Shown here in pieces: positions 46,027-56,240 of a DNA stretch of 64,000 nt. How positions within the stretch are numbered: the stretch's first letter is position 1; every line of letters begins with the position of its first letter. The stretch spans positions 2,594,001 through 2,658,000 of the forward strand of contig CP073261.1 of NCBI GenBank assembly GCA_019739335.1, in the 5' to 3' direction. Both the position numbers and the translations under genes were made by a program. A model generated the notes under the pieces. That model was not told the origin of the DNA and searched no databases. It saw only the letters and a list, made by a program, of their open reading frames with translations. Origin of the DNA: Erythrobacter sp. (GTDB lineage: Bacteria; Pseudomonadota; Alphaproteobacteria; Sphingomonadales; Sphingomonadaceae).

Positions 46027-48672
46027 ATGGCGCAGGATACACTGACGGCATTAATCGGCAAGCTGGACAAGACTTGCAAGCAGACGCTTGAATCCGCGCT
46101 GGGTTTGGCCCTGAGCCAGACTCATTACGACGTTGAGATCGAGCACTGGCTGCAAAAACTGCTCGACCGTCAGAATTCCGACCTGACCTGCATCCTCGAC
46201 CATTTCGAGGTCGACAAGGGCAAGTTTTCCCGCGATCTTTCGCTCTCCATCGAGAAATTCAAGCGCGGCAATGGCCGCAATCCGGCGATCTCGCCCTACG
46301 TGGTGAAGATGGCGCGGGAAGCGTGGATGTACGCCTCGCTGCACATGGGCGCGGCGGAAATCCGTTCGGGCCACCTGTTGCTGGCGTTGCTCACCAATGA
46401 GGACCTCTCGCCGCTTACCCGGCAGATGGGGCCTGAACTGAAGAAGATCGGCACCGAGGACCTGCGGAAGGGCTTCGCCAACATCACTTCGGCCTCGGAA
46501 GAGGCGGGAGCGGCGGTGGCCATGTCCGGCGCGCCGGGTGGTGGCGGGGGCGGCGAAGGTGCGGCGCAAGGGCCGGCGGGCGATTCCGCGCTCGGCAAAT
46601 ATTGCATCGACCTTACGCAGCAGGCCAAAGAGGGCAAGATCGATCCGATCTACGGCCGCGATCCGGAAATCCGCCAGATCGTCGATATCCTCACCCGGCG
46701 GCGGCAGAACAATCCCATCCTCACCGGCGAAGCGGGTGTCGGCAAGACGGCGGTTGTCGAAGGTTTCGCGCTGCGGATCGCGCAGGGTGACGTTCCCGAA
46801 AGCATGCGCAATTCGCGGCTGCTTTCGCTCGATCTGGGGCTGTTGCAGGCTGGCGCGGGCATCAAGGGTGAATTCGAGAACCGGCTGAAATCGGTGATCG
46901 ACGAAGTGAAGAACTCGCCCATCCCCATCATCATGTTCATCGATGAAGCGCATACGCTCATCGGTGCAGGTGGCGCCGAAGGTCAGAACGATGCTGCCAA
47001 CCTGCTGAAGCCGGCACTGGCGCGCGGTGAAATGCGGACCATCGCGGCGACGACCTGGGCCGAATACAAGAAGTATTTCGAGAAGGATCCCGCGCTCACC
47101 CGCCGCTTCCAGGTGGTGAAGGTGGAAGAGCCCGACGAAGTCTTGGCCGTGGCCATGCTGCGCGGGCTGGTGCCGGTGCTGGAAAAGCATCACGGGGTGA
47201 TGATCCTGGGCGAAGCGCTGGAAGCCGCAAGCTCGCTTTCACACCGCTACATTGCCGGGCGGCAATTGCCGGACAAGGCGATCTCGCTGCTCGATACCGC
47301 CTGCGCGCGGGTGGGAATCAGTCAGGTCGCGACACCAGCGCAGGTCGAGGATCTCGATCGGCAGATTGGCCTGCTTGATGCCGACCTGCGGATGATGCAG
47401 CGCGAGGCGGCATCGGGCGCAGACATGGCGTCGCGGATCGCCGATGCGGAATCGAAGCGGGCCGAATGCGAGGCTGAAAAGGCGACGCTGGAAGAGCGCT
47501 GGCAGACAGAAAAAGCCGCAGTCGAGAAGGTCGCGGAATTGCGGGCCAAGCTTATTGCCGCCGAAGCGGGAACCCCCGAAGCGGAAGAGACCCGTACCGC
47601 GCTGCGGGCGGCGCAGGAGGAGGTCAAGACGCTCCAGGGCGAGCATCCGATGATCTACGAAGTCGTCGATCACGATGTGGTGGCCGAAGTGCTGGCCGGT
47701 TGGACCGGCATTCCCGTCGGCCGCATGGTAACCGACGAGATCAACGCGGTGCTCCGCGTGAAGGATGCGCTCGGCGAACGGATCAAGGGTCAGGATTACG
47801 CGCTCGAAGTGATCGGCGAAACGGTGAAGACAGCGCGCGCCGGACTGGCCGATCCGCGCAAGCCATTGGGTGTGTTCCTGTTTTGCGGCACCAGCGGTGT
47901 CGGCAAGACCGAGACCGCGCTGGCGCTGGCCGAATTGCTCTATGGTGGCGAGCATAATGTTACCACCATCAACATGAGCGAGTTCAAGGAGGAGCATAAG
48001 GTCTCCACCCTGGTCGGCGCGGCCCCTGGCTATGTCGGTTACGGCGAGGGCGGGGTGCTGACCGAGGCGGTGCGGCGCAAGCCCTATTCGGTGATTCTGC
48101 TGGACGAGATGGAGAAGGCCCATCCGGGCGTGCAGGACGTGTTCTATCAGGTTTTCGACAAAGGCATGCTGAAGGACGGGCAGGGCCGCGACATCGATTT
48201 CAAGAACACGCTGATCATCATGACCAGCAACGCTGGCACCGACACGATCGAAAAGCTGTGTCGTAACACCACCATCATGCCCGAGCCGGAGGAGCTGGCG
48301 GCCGAACTGCGCCCCTCACTGCTCGAATATTTCAAGCCCGCTTTCCTGGGCCGCGTGGTGACCGTGCCGTTCTTCCCGCTCCCGCCGGAAATCCTGCGGG
48401 CCATCGTGGCCATCAGCCTCAAGCGGATTCGCAGCCGCGTGGAAGGGCATTACAAGGCCACGTTCGAGTGGGAAGACGATCTGCTGGATACCATCGTGGC
48501 GCGCTGCACCGAACACGAAAGCGGGGCCCGCAACATCGAAAACATCCTCAAGCGCGGCCTGTTGGCCGAGCTGTCGCAGATCCTGCTTGAACGCAGTGCC
48601 GAGGGTGAGCAGACCAATTCGATCAGAGTCAAGGCGGACAAGCAAAAAGACTACGCCTACGAGATAAATTGA
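46027..48672 (+). CDS. tssH: T6SS AAA+ disaggregase TssH (ClpV)
   Basis: ClpV recycles contracted sheaths in the cytoplasm. The 881-residue protein has an N-terminal Clp repeat domain, a glycine-rich linker (about 168-178), and two AAA+ modules with P-loops GEAGVGKT (234-241) and GTSGVGKT (~621-628). Between them is the coiled-coil middle domain (DADLRMMQREAAS...). ATG 46027 follows GGGGGACAG and gives the family start MAQDTLTALIGKLD; the earlier in-frame start lacks similarity. Confidence 0.95.
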   Translation: MAQDTLTALIGKLDKTCKQTLESALGLALSQTHYDVEIEHWLQKLLDRQNSDLTCILDHFEVDKGKFSRDLSLSIEKFKRGNGRNPAISPYVVKMAREAWMYASLHMGAAEIRSGHLLLALLTNEDLSPLTRQMGPELKKIGTEDLRKGFANITSASEEAGAAVAMSGAPGGGGGGEGAAQGPAGDSALGKYCIDLTQQAKEGKIDPIYGRDPEIRQIVDILTRRRQNNPILTGEAGVGKTAVVEGFALRIAQGDVPESMRNSRLLSLDLGLLQAGAGIKGEFENRLKSVIDEVKNSPIPIIMFIDEAHTLIGAGGAEGQNDAANLLKPALARGEMRTIAATTWAEYKKYFEKDPALTRRFQVVKVEEPDEVLAVAMLRGLVPVLEKHHGVMILGEALEAASSLSHRYIAGRQLPDKAISLLDTACARVGISQVATPAQVEDLDRQIGLLDADLRMMQREAASGADMASRIADAESKRAECEAEKATLEERWQTEKAAVEKVAELRAKLIAAEAGTPEAEETRTALRAAQEEVKTLQGEHPMIYEVVDHDVVAEVLAGWTGIPVGRMVTDEINAVLRVKDALGERIKGQDYALEVIGETVKTARAGLADPRKPLGVFLFCGTSGVGKTETALALAELLYGGEHNVTTINMSEFKEEHKVSTLVGAAPGYVGYGEGGVLTEAVRRKPYSVILLDEMEKAHPGVQDVFYQVFDKGMLKDGQGRDIDFKNTLIIMTSNAGTDTIEKLCRNTTIMPEPEELAAELRPSLLEYFKPAFLGRVVTVPFFPLPPEILRAIVAISLKRIRSRVEGHYKATFEWEDDLLDTIVARCTEHESGARNIENILKRGLLAELSQILLERSAEGEQTNSIRVKADKQKDYAYEIN

Positions 48673-48769
48673 GTTAGAGTGTAATAAGCGTGGGTGCGCC
48701 AAGTTAACGGCGCAAAAAGACGCAAAGGGTTCGTACCGGCATCAATATGAATTGAGGAAGGAGAGTAAG

Positions 48770-49246
48770 GTGGCTATCTATCTGAAAAACGACAAATTGA
48801 AGGGCAGTGCAACTGATTCCAATTTCAAGGAGCAGGTTGAACTGAATTCTTTCCAGTGGGGCGCGGGACTTGGCGTCAGCAGCGCCCGTGGTGGCGATCG
48901 CACAACGAGCGAGCCGAGCGTGTCGGAAATCACCTTTTCGAAGAACACCGACAAGTCGAGCGAGCGCTTCTTCAAGGCGCTGCTCAAGGGCGATCCGGTC
49001 GGTCAGGCGGAGATTTCCTTTACGGCTGCGGTGAAGGGTGAATCGGTTGCTTACCTGACGATCAAGCTGGAAGACGTGATCGTCTCGGGCTACTCCATCT
49101 CGCATGGTGGCGGCAGCGAAATGCCCAGTGAATCGGGCTCGCTGAACTTCACCAAGTTCGACTGGAGCTTTACCGGTCGCGACAAGGAGCACGGCGGAAG
49201 CCCGACGCACCTCATCTACAGCCTGGAAGAGAACAAGGTCGAGTAA
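48770..49246 (+). CDS. hcp: T6SS tube protein Hcp
   Basis: Hcp hexamers form the inner tube expelled during firing. The 158-residue protein has VELNSFQWGAGLG near the start, then SEITFSKNTDKSSERFFKALLKG, and the YSISHGGG segment, all typical of Hcp. I use GTG 48770, which is preceded by AAGGAGAG at good spacing; an upstream in-frame codon adds six residues. There is no C-terminal effector extension. A 6-bp hairpin (48695-48714) lies between tssH and hcp and could separate expression of this highly needed protein. Confidence 0.93.
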   Translation: MAIYLKNDKLKGSATDSNFKEQVELNSFQWGAGLGVSSARGGDRTTSEPSVSEITFSKNTDKSSERFFKALLKGDPVGQAEISFTAAVKGESVAYLTIKLEDVIVSGYSISHGGGSEMPSESGSLNFTKFDWSFTGRDKEHGGSPTHLIYSLEENKVE

Positions 49247-49331
49247 GGCCAATGGCATATCGGGTGGGGCGTCGGAATTCTCCGGCGTCCTGCCCGCTTG
49301 CTGCTGATCCCTTTCCGATGGCGGTCTTTTC

Positions 49332-51206
49332 ATGAAGCATCTTCTCAACATCCGTGCCCTCGGCGACGAGAATATCGAGGAGTATGCGCTCTACCGTTTC
49401 AGCGGGCGTGAAGCGATTTCGGAGAGTTTTCTCTACGAACTCGAACTGATTACCGACGGCGATCCCGATTGCAGCAAGCTGATCGGGAAGCTGTGCGAAT
49501 TCGATGTGACGCAAAGTAGCACCGATGCGCGCATTTTTGCAGGTCGCATCTATGCTGCGCGCAAATTCAAGGTGCAGGGCACGGTGCACGTTTCCGTGCA
49601 GGTCCGCCCCGCCTATCACGCGCTGTCCTACGCCAAGGACACGCATTTCGTGCAGGACAAGCATTCCATCGACATTTTCGAGGCTATGACGAAAGACCTG
49701 ACGGGCTTCGTCAAGGCAATTGATGCGTCTCCGCCCAATCCGCGCGTCTATTCGGTGCGGCTTGACGAGGCGGAGGACCGCTTTCTCGATCGCCTGCTCA
49801 GCCATGACGGGCTGATGTATTTTTTCGTGTACGAAAAGGGTGCCGGGGCTTTCCGGCACAAGATGATCGTCACCGACAAGACCTCGTCCTATATCGACGT
49901 TCCCGGCGGCGCGGTAGAATTCCGGCCAGCATCGGACAAGGCGGCAGTCAACCATCTCGAACGCAGCTATTCGGCAACTGCCGCATCGCAGGATGTCGCC
50001 AAATTCAGTTCGATGAATTCGGAAACCGTCGATACCGAAACCCAGCCGATGCCCGATTTCGCCAAGGTTTACGCACACGAAACCAAGGCCTTCGTCGAAC
50101 AGGAATCGGATAGCGGCGCGGAGCATGCTGCGTTCAAGGATCGCCATGCGCAGGATAGCGATTTCGTTACCGGTCGTTCTGACGAGCCACACATGTTTGC
50201 CGGAGGGCGGATCGAGATTACCGAGGCGGGGACGCTTTCACCCGCGCGCGTCGTGCTCACCGTCGTCGAACACATGGCCGAAGACCCGTGGATGTTCGAT
50301 GCCGACCGGCCCGGCAGCTATGCCAACAGTTTCCGCGCGATTGCCGCCGACCTGACGTTCCGCCCGCCAGTCGATTCGCCCATGCGGGTCGCTCCCGGCC
50401 CGTTCCTGGGTGTGGTGGGTAACAAGGATACCGTTACCGGCGAAGCCAAGGTGGACGATAAGTACCGCGTCCCGGTGGTGATCGATGGCGCGCGCGACTA
50501 TTCGGGGCAGGGCCTCAACTACGAAGTGTGGTTGCCCGTCCGGCAACACTGGGGTGCGGGGGGCAAGCACGGTTCACAGTTCATGCCTCGCGCGGGCACA
50601 CGGGTGATTGTCAACTTCCTGAATGGCAATCCCGACCTGCCCTATATTGACGGTATGCTCTATTCGCCGGGCAATCCCTACCCAGACGCTCACGCCGACG
50701 CGGGTCTGCGTACAGGTTGGCGTTCAGTCACCGACAAGGATGGCGGCATCACCCAGGAGTTTTTCTTCGAGGATAAGGAAGGCGAGGAGCGCATCTGGCT
50801 TTACACCGACCGCAATTATGAGCGCGAGGTGATGAAGGATGAATTGGGCCACATCTTCGAGAACCAGACGATCGAGATCGACAAGGACCAAACGCTGACG
50901 GTCCACCAGAACCGCAAGACCACGATCGATCAGGACGAAACGAACGACATTACTGGCAAGCGTACGACGACCGTAACCGGCAAGAGCACCCACGAATCGA
51001 TTCAGGAACTGGAACTGAAAGTGGGTGCGTCCACGATCGTGATGAAGCCCGGTTCGATCGAAATCAAATCGCCGCAGATCACCATCGATGCGTCGGCTAC
51101 GCTGACAATGAAAGGCGGCGCAAAAGCCGACCTCGGCTCGCCGATGACCACGGTGAAGGGCGACGGGATGCTCACCCTCAAGGGCGGCATAGTGATGATC
51201 AACTGA
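49332..51206 (+). CDS. vgrG: T6SS spike protein VgrG (TssI)
   Basis: The 624-residue protein forms the trimeric spike. The N-terminal gp27-like region is about residues 1-370, an OB-fold gp5 region about 385-470 (QHWGAGGKHGSQFMPRAGTRVIV), and the needle with short beta repeats about 500-624. The tail ends at the needle (GMLTLKGGIVMIN) with no extra effector domain. The next gene starts 1 nt after its stop, the place where adaptors or effectors are often found. Confidence 0.94.
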   Translation: MKHLLNIRALGDENIEEYALYRFSGREAISESFLYELELITDGDPDCSKLIGKLCEFDVTQSSTDARIFAGRIYAARKFKVQGTVHVSVQVRPAYHALSYAKDTHFVQDKHSIDIFEAMTKDLTGFVKAIDASPPNPRVYSVRLDEAEDRFLDRLLSHDGLMYFFVYEKGAGAFRHKMIVTDKTSSYIDVPGGAVEFRPASDKAAVNHLERSYSATAASQDVAKFSSMNSETVDTETQPMPDFAKVYAHETKAFVEQESDSGAEHAAFKDRHAQDSDFVTGRSDEPHMFAGGRIEITEAGTLSPARVVLTVVEHMAEDPWMFDADRPGSYANSFRAIAADLTFRPPVDSPMRVAPGPFLGVVGNKDTVTGEAKVDDKYRVPVVIDGARDYSGQGLNYEVWLPVRQHWGAGGKHGSQFMPRAGTRVIVNFLNGNPDLPYIDGMLYSPGNPYPDAHADAGLRTGWRSVTDKDGGITQEFFFEDKEGEERIWLYTDRNYEREVMKDELGHIFENQTIEIDKDQTLTVHQNRKTTIDQDETNDITGKRTTTVTGKSTHESIQELELKVGASTIVMKPGSIEIKSPQITIDASATLTMKGGAKADLGSPMTTVKGDGMLTLKGGIVMIN

Positions 51207-51207
51207 T

Positions 51208-51810
51208 ATGGCGTCCGCGTCTCCCGTAGCCCTGCGATTCCGCCGATCCGAACTGCACGAACACGCGCGCCTGTCCGAAGCGGCAATTGCGGTTCTGGAC
51301 GACAGTGCGCAGCCCGCCGAATTCGTCAATGCACTGGTGGCAAAGCAGTTGACCGACGACGCCGTCCACGCGCTCGCCATGCTGCTGCCGCACCGGCAAT
51401 CCGTGTGGTGGGCCTGCATGTGCGCGCGCTTGCTGCCGGGGCTCGACAAGCGCGCGACCGATCTTGCCGCAGTGGAGGCGGCGGAGAAGTGGGTGCAGTC
51501 GCAGGCTCCCGCCGATGCCGAGGCAGCAGGTAAGGCAGCAAACAAGGCCGATCGCGCCAAGGCTCCGGCATGGGTAGCGCAAGGGGCGCACTGGTGCGGC
51601 CCCTCACTTGCCCCACGAGGTCAGCCCGACGTGCCGCCGTCGCCGTTCCTGCCTGGCGTCGCGACGCGTAGTGCGCTGTTGCTGCTCGGCTACGATCCCG
51701 CTTTCGGCCGCGCCGTTCCGCTTGCCGAATGGCTCCCGATAGGTCTAGCCTTGATGGCAGGCGAAAACGGAAAAGAGGCGCAGGGGCTCGTCAAGCAAGG
51801 CCTCGCGTAA
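51208..51810 (+). CDS. T6SS-associated protein of unknown function (possibly DUF6931-like)
   Basis: The 200-residue protein is mainly alpha-helical and Ala-rich. It has a central RQSVWWACMCARLL segment and a C-terminal part with PFLPGVATRSALLLLGYDPAFGRAVPL. No signal peptide or catalytic motif is clear. I believe it resembles the DUF6931 group found in T6SS loci, but I could not check. The ATG is 1 nt after the vgrG stop and tagH begins 7 nt after its end, so it belongs to the operon. It may be an adaptor, regulator or immunity-type protein; none is shown. Confidence 0.65.
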   Translation: MASASPVALRFRRSELHEHARLSEAAIAVLDDSAQPAEFVNALVAKQLTDDAVHALAMLLPHRQSVWWACMCARLLPGLDKRATDLAAVEAAEKWVQSQAPADAEAAGKAANKADRAKAPAWVAQGAHWCGPSLAPRGQPDVPPSPFLPGVATRSALLLLGYDPAFGRAVPLAEWLPIGLALMAGENGKEAQGLVKQGLA

Positions 51811-51817
51811 CAGATAC

Positions 51818-53431
51818 ATGTGGAACCTGCTGATTTCCCGCGTCGATGACCCTCCGGGTCAATTCTTCGACCAGCGCCAGATCGACGCTGGCGAACTTAT
51901 GCTCGGCGCGAGCAGGCGGGCCTGCGATGTGGTGCTCGGCACCAAGGCGGACGGAGTTTCTGGTCAGCATTGCCGGATTATTTCCTCCGGTCTCGATCTG
52001 CTGGCGGTGGACAATGGCAGCACCAACGGCGTGGCGCTGAACAGTCCCGAGCAGCGGATAATGCCTCACAATCCGGTGCCTATCCGTGACGGCGATAAGC
52101 TGTTTATCTGTAGCTTCGTGGTCACCATCGCCAGCGATGCAATGGCGGCCGGGATGCGGATGGGCGCGCCTCCGCCGCAGGAGCTACCCAAGGCGGCCAG
52201 TGGCGGCTGGGACGATGATCCGTTTGCCGATGCCGGCGCGGCGAGCTGGGAAGACGATCCGTTCTGGGCAGGTGATTCGAGCGGCGGCGAGGGCAACCTG
52301 CACGATCTGCTGAGCGACGAGATCGGAGCGCACATCGGCTCCAGTGCCCCGTCGCAGCGGGATCGCGGGCGTGACAATTTCGGCGATCCAATCGGGATGG
52401 CGATGAGCCGACCGATCCTTTCGAGCGAACCAATTTCGGCTGGCGACATGGCGATCCCGGAGGACTGGTTTGGCGGCAATCCGGGCGGAGGGGGCAGTTC
52501 GGCTTCTCCCGGCGTTGGCGGAGAAGATTTCTTCGACGATATCGCGCCGCCCGCTGCCGGAGGTGGTGCTGCGCCTGAGGTTGATTTCTTCGCCGACATG
52601 GGGGAGCCTGTCGGAGACTCCTTCGAAGACGATCCGTTCGGCGATATGGCCCCGGCAGGGGGCAGTGCCGCATCGTTCATGGATGACGAGTTCGATCCAG
52701 TGGACAACCTGTTGAGCGAGCCGATGGCCGCTCCTCCCGCGCCGCCCCCACCACCAGCATTGCCCACACCATCACCCGTTGCTGCACCCGCCCCAGTTCG
52801 CGCAACGGCAACTGCCCCAGCTACGGCTCCTGCTCCTGCTCCTGTACCAGTGGCAACGGCCGGAGCGGCCGACTGGTCGGCATTCTACGAAGGCGCAGGC
52901 ATGGGTCCGGGCGAACTGCGGCTCTCCCCCGACGCCATGCGGCGGCTTGGCGTCATGTATCGGCAGGTCGTGCTCGGCATGTCGGACCTGATGCGCGACC
53001 GGGCGGAGTTCAAGGACGAGTTCCGGGTCGAGCGGACCCAACTTGCCATCGGTCGGAACAATCCCCTCAAGCACCTGCCGCCGCAGGATGCCGCCAAGGT
53101 ACTGCTTGGCGACCCGTTGCCGGGATTCCAGGATTCCGAGGAAGCGATCCGCGGGGCGTTCGAGGACCTGAAACGCCACCAACTGGCCATGCTGGCAGGG
53201 GTCCAGCGCGCGCTCCAGGCAGTGTTCGACCGGCTTTCTCCCGAAGAGATCGAGAAACTGACGATAACTGCCAATGCCAGCAAGAAGTTGCTTTCGCTCA
53301 AGGTCGATCCGTGGGACATCTACCGAACGGTTTTTCAGGCGCTGAAAAAGGATGCGACATCGAACGCGAACGGCGTGATGAGCGTTGCATTTCGTGAGGG
53401 ATACGAGGATTATCTGAGCTCCGCCAAATAG
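51818..53431 (+). CDS. tagH: T6SS-associated FHA domain protein TagH
   Basis: The 537-residue protein has an N-terminal FHA domain (about residues 25-105; GASRRACDVVL, VSGQHCRI, DNGSTNGVALN), which binds phosphothreonine. A long acidic Gly/Pro-rich middle (about 110-350) with repeated D-D-P-F motifs is likely disordered. A C-terminal TagH domain follows (about 360-537; LGVMYRQVVLGMSDLMRDRAE). Such proteins link Thr phosphorylation to T6SS assembly. No partner kinase or phosphatase gene is present in the window. Confidence 0.9.
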   Translation: MWNLLISRVDDPPGQFFDQRQIDAGELMLGASRRACDVVLGTKADGVSGQHCRIISSGLDLLAVDNGSTNGVALNSPEQRIMPHNPVPIRDGDKLFICSFVVTIASDAMAAGMRMGAPPPQELPKAASGGWDDDPFADAGAASWEDDPFWAGDSSGGEGNLHDLLSDEIGAHIGSSAPSQRDRGRDNFGDPIGMAMSRPILSSEPISAGDMAIPEDWFGGNPGGGGSSASPGVGGEDFFDDIAPPAAGGGAAPEVDFFADMGEPVGDSFEDDPFGDMAPAGGSAASFMDDEFDPVDNLLSEPMAAPPAPPPPPALPTPSPVAAPAPVRATATAPATAPAPAPVPVATAGAADWSAFYEGAGMGPGELRLSPDAMRRLGVMYRQVVLGMSDLMRDRAEFKDEFRVERTQLAIGRNNPLKHLPPQDAAKVLLGDPLPGFQDSEEAIRGAFEDLKRHQLAMLAGVQRALQAVFDRLSPEEIEKLTITANASKKLLSLKVDPWDIYRTVFQALKKDATSNANGVMSVAFREGYEDYLSSAK

Positions 53432-53455
53432 CGGAGACGAAGGGGGGAATTGCTG

Positions 53456-54796
53456 GTGACGTGGGAAAACAAGCCGGTCTGGTCGGAAGGCATGTTTCTG
53501 CGCCCGCAGCACTTCCAGCAGTTTGACCGGCACGTCAGCGCGCAGTTGGAAGGTCGGGTTTCGCCGCTCTCGTCCTACCCCTATGGCCTGACCGAGCTGC
53601 GTTTCTCCGAAGGCTTGCTGAAAACAGGCAAGCTGGTGATCGAGAAATGCTCGGGCATTTTCAGCGACGGAACCCCATTCCGCGTGCCCGATGAAGTCGC
53701 CGCGCCGATGGCTCTCGAGGTCAAAAGCGACAAGCGCGATGCCATCGTCCACCTGTGCATTCCCGAAGCCCGTGCCGGAGCCGCCGAAGTGGCGATGGAC
53801 GAAAGCGCGCAGGCCGATACCCGCTATCTCGCGGGCGAGTTCGAGGCATCGGATTCGGTCTATGGCAGTGCCAGCCGAGTGGCGATGAATGTCGGGCGTT
53901 TGCAGCTTTCGCTGCGGTTCGAGGATGAGGGGCTGGACGGTTACCAGACCATCCCCGTCACCCGCGTGACCGAGCGTAAGGCCGACGATTCGCTGACGCT
54001 GGACCAGCATTTCATTCCTTGTGGCCTTTCAATCCGCGCGGGCGAGAAGCTGCCACGGTTCCTCGCCGAACTGGAGGGGATGCTCCACCAGCGAGGCGAG
54101 GCACTGGCAGGCCGACTCGGCACTCCGGGGGCCAAGTCAGTGGCGGACATATCCGACTACCTGACGCTGATGATCCTCAACAAGGCTGAGGCGAGGGCGC
54201 GGCATATCGCTTCACTACCTGCGATCCATCCGGCGGACTTTTACGAATATCTGGTGACGCTAGCGGGCGAACTGGCGACCTATATGGCCAAGGCGCGGCG
54301 GCCGAACTTCATGCCGACCTACAACCACCGTGAGCAGCGGCATTGCTTCAACGCGGTAATCCTCGAACTGAACAACCTGCTGTCGCAATCGAAGATGGAC
54401 AACACGGTCAACATCCCACTGCAACTGGCCAAACACGGGGTGCGTTGGGGGCAGGTGAACGACCGTACGCTGTTCAACGGCGCGGAATTCATCCTCGCGG
54501 TGCGCGCCGATGTCGATACCGAAAGGGTACGCGCGAACCTGCCCAAGCTGGCCAAGGTCGGGTCGGTCGAAGTTATCTCGCAGCTGGTCAACCGGCAGTT
54601 GCCCGGTGCCAGCCTCAGCCCGATGGGGGCCGAGCCGCGGCAGATCCCGTTCACCGCCAACACCACCTATTTCCGCATCAATACCACGCACGAACAATGG
54701 AAGCTGGTGGAAGTGTCGGGCAAAGTCGCGATCCATATTCAGGACAAGCTGCCGGGTATCGAACTGGACCTGTGGGCAATCAGGGGGGCTGAATGA
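53456..54796 (+). CDS. tssK: T6SS baseplate-membrane connector TssK
   Basis: TssK joins the baseplate to the membrane complex. The 446-residue protein begins VTWENKPVWSEGMFLRPQHFQQ, the family hallmark, and includes FMPTYNHREQRHCFNAV and a C-terminal VEVSGKVAIHIQDKLPGIEL. I prefer GTG 53456, which has AGGGGGG 8 nt upstream, over TTG 53450 with poor spacing. The stop overlaps tssL as ATGA. Confidence 0.94.
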   Translation: MTWENKPVWSEGMFLRPQHFQQFDRHVSAQLEGRVSPLSSYPYGLTELRFSEGLLKTGKLVIEKCSGIFSDGTPFRVPDEVAAPMALEVKSDKRDAIVHLCIPEARAGAAEVAMDESAQADTRYLAGEFEASDSVYGSASRVAMNVGRLQLSLRFEDEGLDGYQTIPVTRVTERKADDSLTLDQHFIPCGLSIRAGEKLPRFLAELEGMLHQRGEALAGRLGTPGAKSVADISDYLTLMILNKAEARARHIASLPAIHPADFYEYLVTLAGELATYMAKARRPNFMPTYNHREQRHCFNAVILELNNLLSQSKMDNTVNIPLQLAKHGVRWGQVNDRTLFNGAEFILAVRADVDTERVRANLPKLAKVGSVEVISQLVNRQLPGASLSPMGAEPRQIPFTANTTYFRINTTHEQWKLVEVSGKVAIHIQDKLPGIELDLWAIRGAE

Positions 54797-56226
54797 TGGC
54801 AGACGAGCCCGAAGAAGAACGCACCGTCTTCCAACCCGGCGGAGCAGGTCGGCCTGGCGGGATGCCGGGAGCCGTGCCGCCTCCGCCCCCCATAGCTCCT
54901 CCGCCGCCGCCAGCGCCTCCTCCACCACAAGGGCAGGGCTATCGCCCGCCGGAACCACAGCAACTCAATCCGCAGGCGCAGCGGCCCGCCTCTGGCGCTT
55001 CCAGCGCCCCTGCACCCGGCGTTATCAGCTTTGCAACCGCAACGCCCGAACTCTACGGGCCGGAACCGGTAGTGGCCGCCGCCGGGCGATTGATCCATCT
55101 CGCTACACAAATCCGCACCATGCCGGTCGGCCCCGACATCAAGAGCCTGCGCCGCCTTGTTGTCGATGAGCTGGAAGCCTTCAAGAAGCGCGCCCGCGAT
55201 CTCGGGCTGGAAGCGCGTTCGGTGCAGCTTGCGCATTACATGCTTTGCGCCTTCATGGACGATGCCGTGCTCGCCACGCCGTGGGGTTCGGAAAGCCCGT
55301 GGGCGCAGCAGAGCCTGCTCGCCGCCTATCATAACGATACCTACGGCGGGGACCGGATGTTCAACTTCGCCGAAAAGATGGTGCAGGATCCGGCGCGCGA
55401 ACCGCGGCTGATGGAACTGCTCTATCTGTGCCTGTCGCTGGGGTTCGAAGGCCGCGCGGGCGTGGATGCGCGCGGCGAATCGCTGGTTTCGCGGCACCGC
55501 GCCTCGATGTCGACTGCAATCCAGCGGCAGCGGGAAGCGCAACCGGGTGATCTCTCGCCGCAATGGCGCGGGCAGAAAGTCGCGGCGGGCAAGTTCGCGC
55601 CGCGCGTGCCGCTCTGGGCTATCGCTGCGGGCCTTGGCGCGCTGGCGCTGCTGATCTTCGCGGCGCTGTTGCTGCGGTTGTCGAGCTCTGCCGATACTGC
55701 GCTGGAAGGACTGGACCGTGCCGTCGGCAATTCGGTGATCGTGCCGCCGCCGCCTGCACCGCAAAGCCAGACCCCGACATTTGACGAAATGCAGGCCATC
55801 CTTCAGCCCGATATCGAAGCACAGCGGCTGACGCTGACCCGCGAAGGCGGCGAAATCGTTGTCCGGCTCAACAACCAGGGGCTGTTCGGCGCAGGACAGG
55901 CGAACCCGGCGGGCGGCTGGACCGACACCTTCGGGCGGATTGCCGAAGCGGCGAACCTCACCAGCGGGCCGATAGCGATTGAAGGGCATACCGACAATTC
56001 GCAGCCGGGTGCTTCGATTGCCTTCCCCTCCAACCAGGCGCTCTCCGAAGCGCGCGCAGACGCCGTGGCGAGCGCAATCCGCTCAGCCGGGCTGACGCAG
56101 GGGGATCGGATCAGCACGCGCGGATTCGCTGCAACCAAGCCGATTGCCAGCAACGATACGGTGGAGGGGCGCAGCGCCAACCGCCGGGTCGAACTGCGTG
56201 TCGCCAACGATATAGCCTGGCGCTGA
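54793..56226 (+). CDS. tssL: T6SS membrane protein TssL with C-terminal OmpA domain
   Basis: The 477-residue protein starts with a proline-rich cytoplasmic tail (about residues 30-70). The DotU/IcmH helical domain follows (about 90-255; HYMLCAFMDDAVLATPWG, FNFAEKMVQDP), then one membrane segment (about 274-293) and a periplasmic OmpA-like peptidoglycan-binding domain (about 340-470; IEGHTDNSQPG, LSEARADAV, SANRRVEL). This extended TssL can anchor the complex to the cell wall itself. It pairs with TssM, encoded 14 nt downstream. Confidence 0.95.
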   Translation: MMADEPEEERTVFQPGGAGRPGGMPGAVPPPPPIAPPPPPAPPPPQGQGYRPPEPQQLNPQAQRPASGASSAPAPGVISFATATPELYGPEPVVAAAGRLIHLATQIRTMPVGPDIKSLRRLVVDELEAFKKRARDLGLEARSVQLAHYMLCAFMDDAVLATPWGSESPWAQQSLLAAYHNDTYGGDRMFNFAEKMVQDPAREPRLMELLYLCLSLGFEGRAGVDARGESLVSRHRASMSTAIQRQREAQPGDLSPQWRGQKVAAGKFAPRVPLWAIAAGLGALALLIFAALLLRLSSSADTALEGLDRAVGNSVIVPPPPAPQSQTPTFDEMQAILQPDIEAQRLTLTREGGEIVVRLNNQGLFGAGQANPAGGWTDTFGRIAEAANLTSGPIAIEGHTDNSQPGASIAFPSNQALSEARADAVASAIRSAGLTQGDRISTRGFAATKPIASNDTVEGRSANRRVELRVANDIAWR

Positions 56227-56240
56227 GGGGGAGCTGAGCG

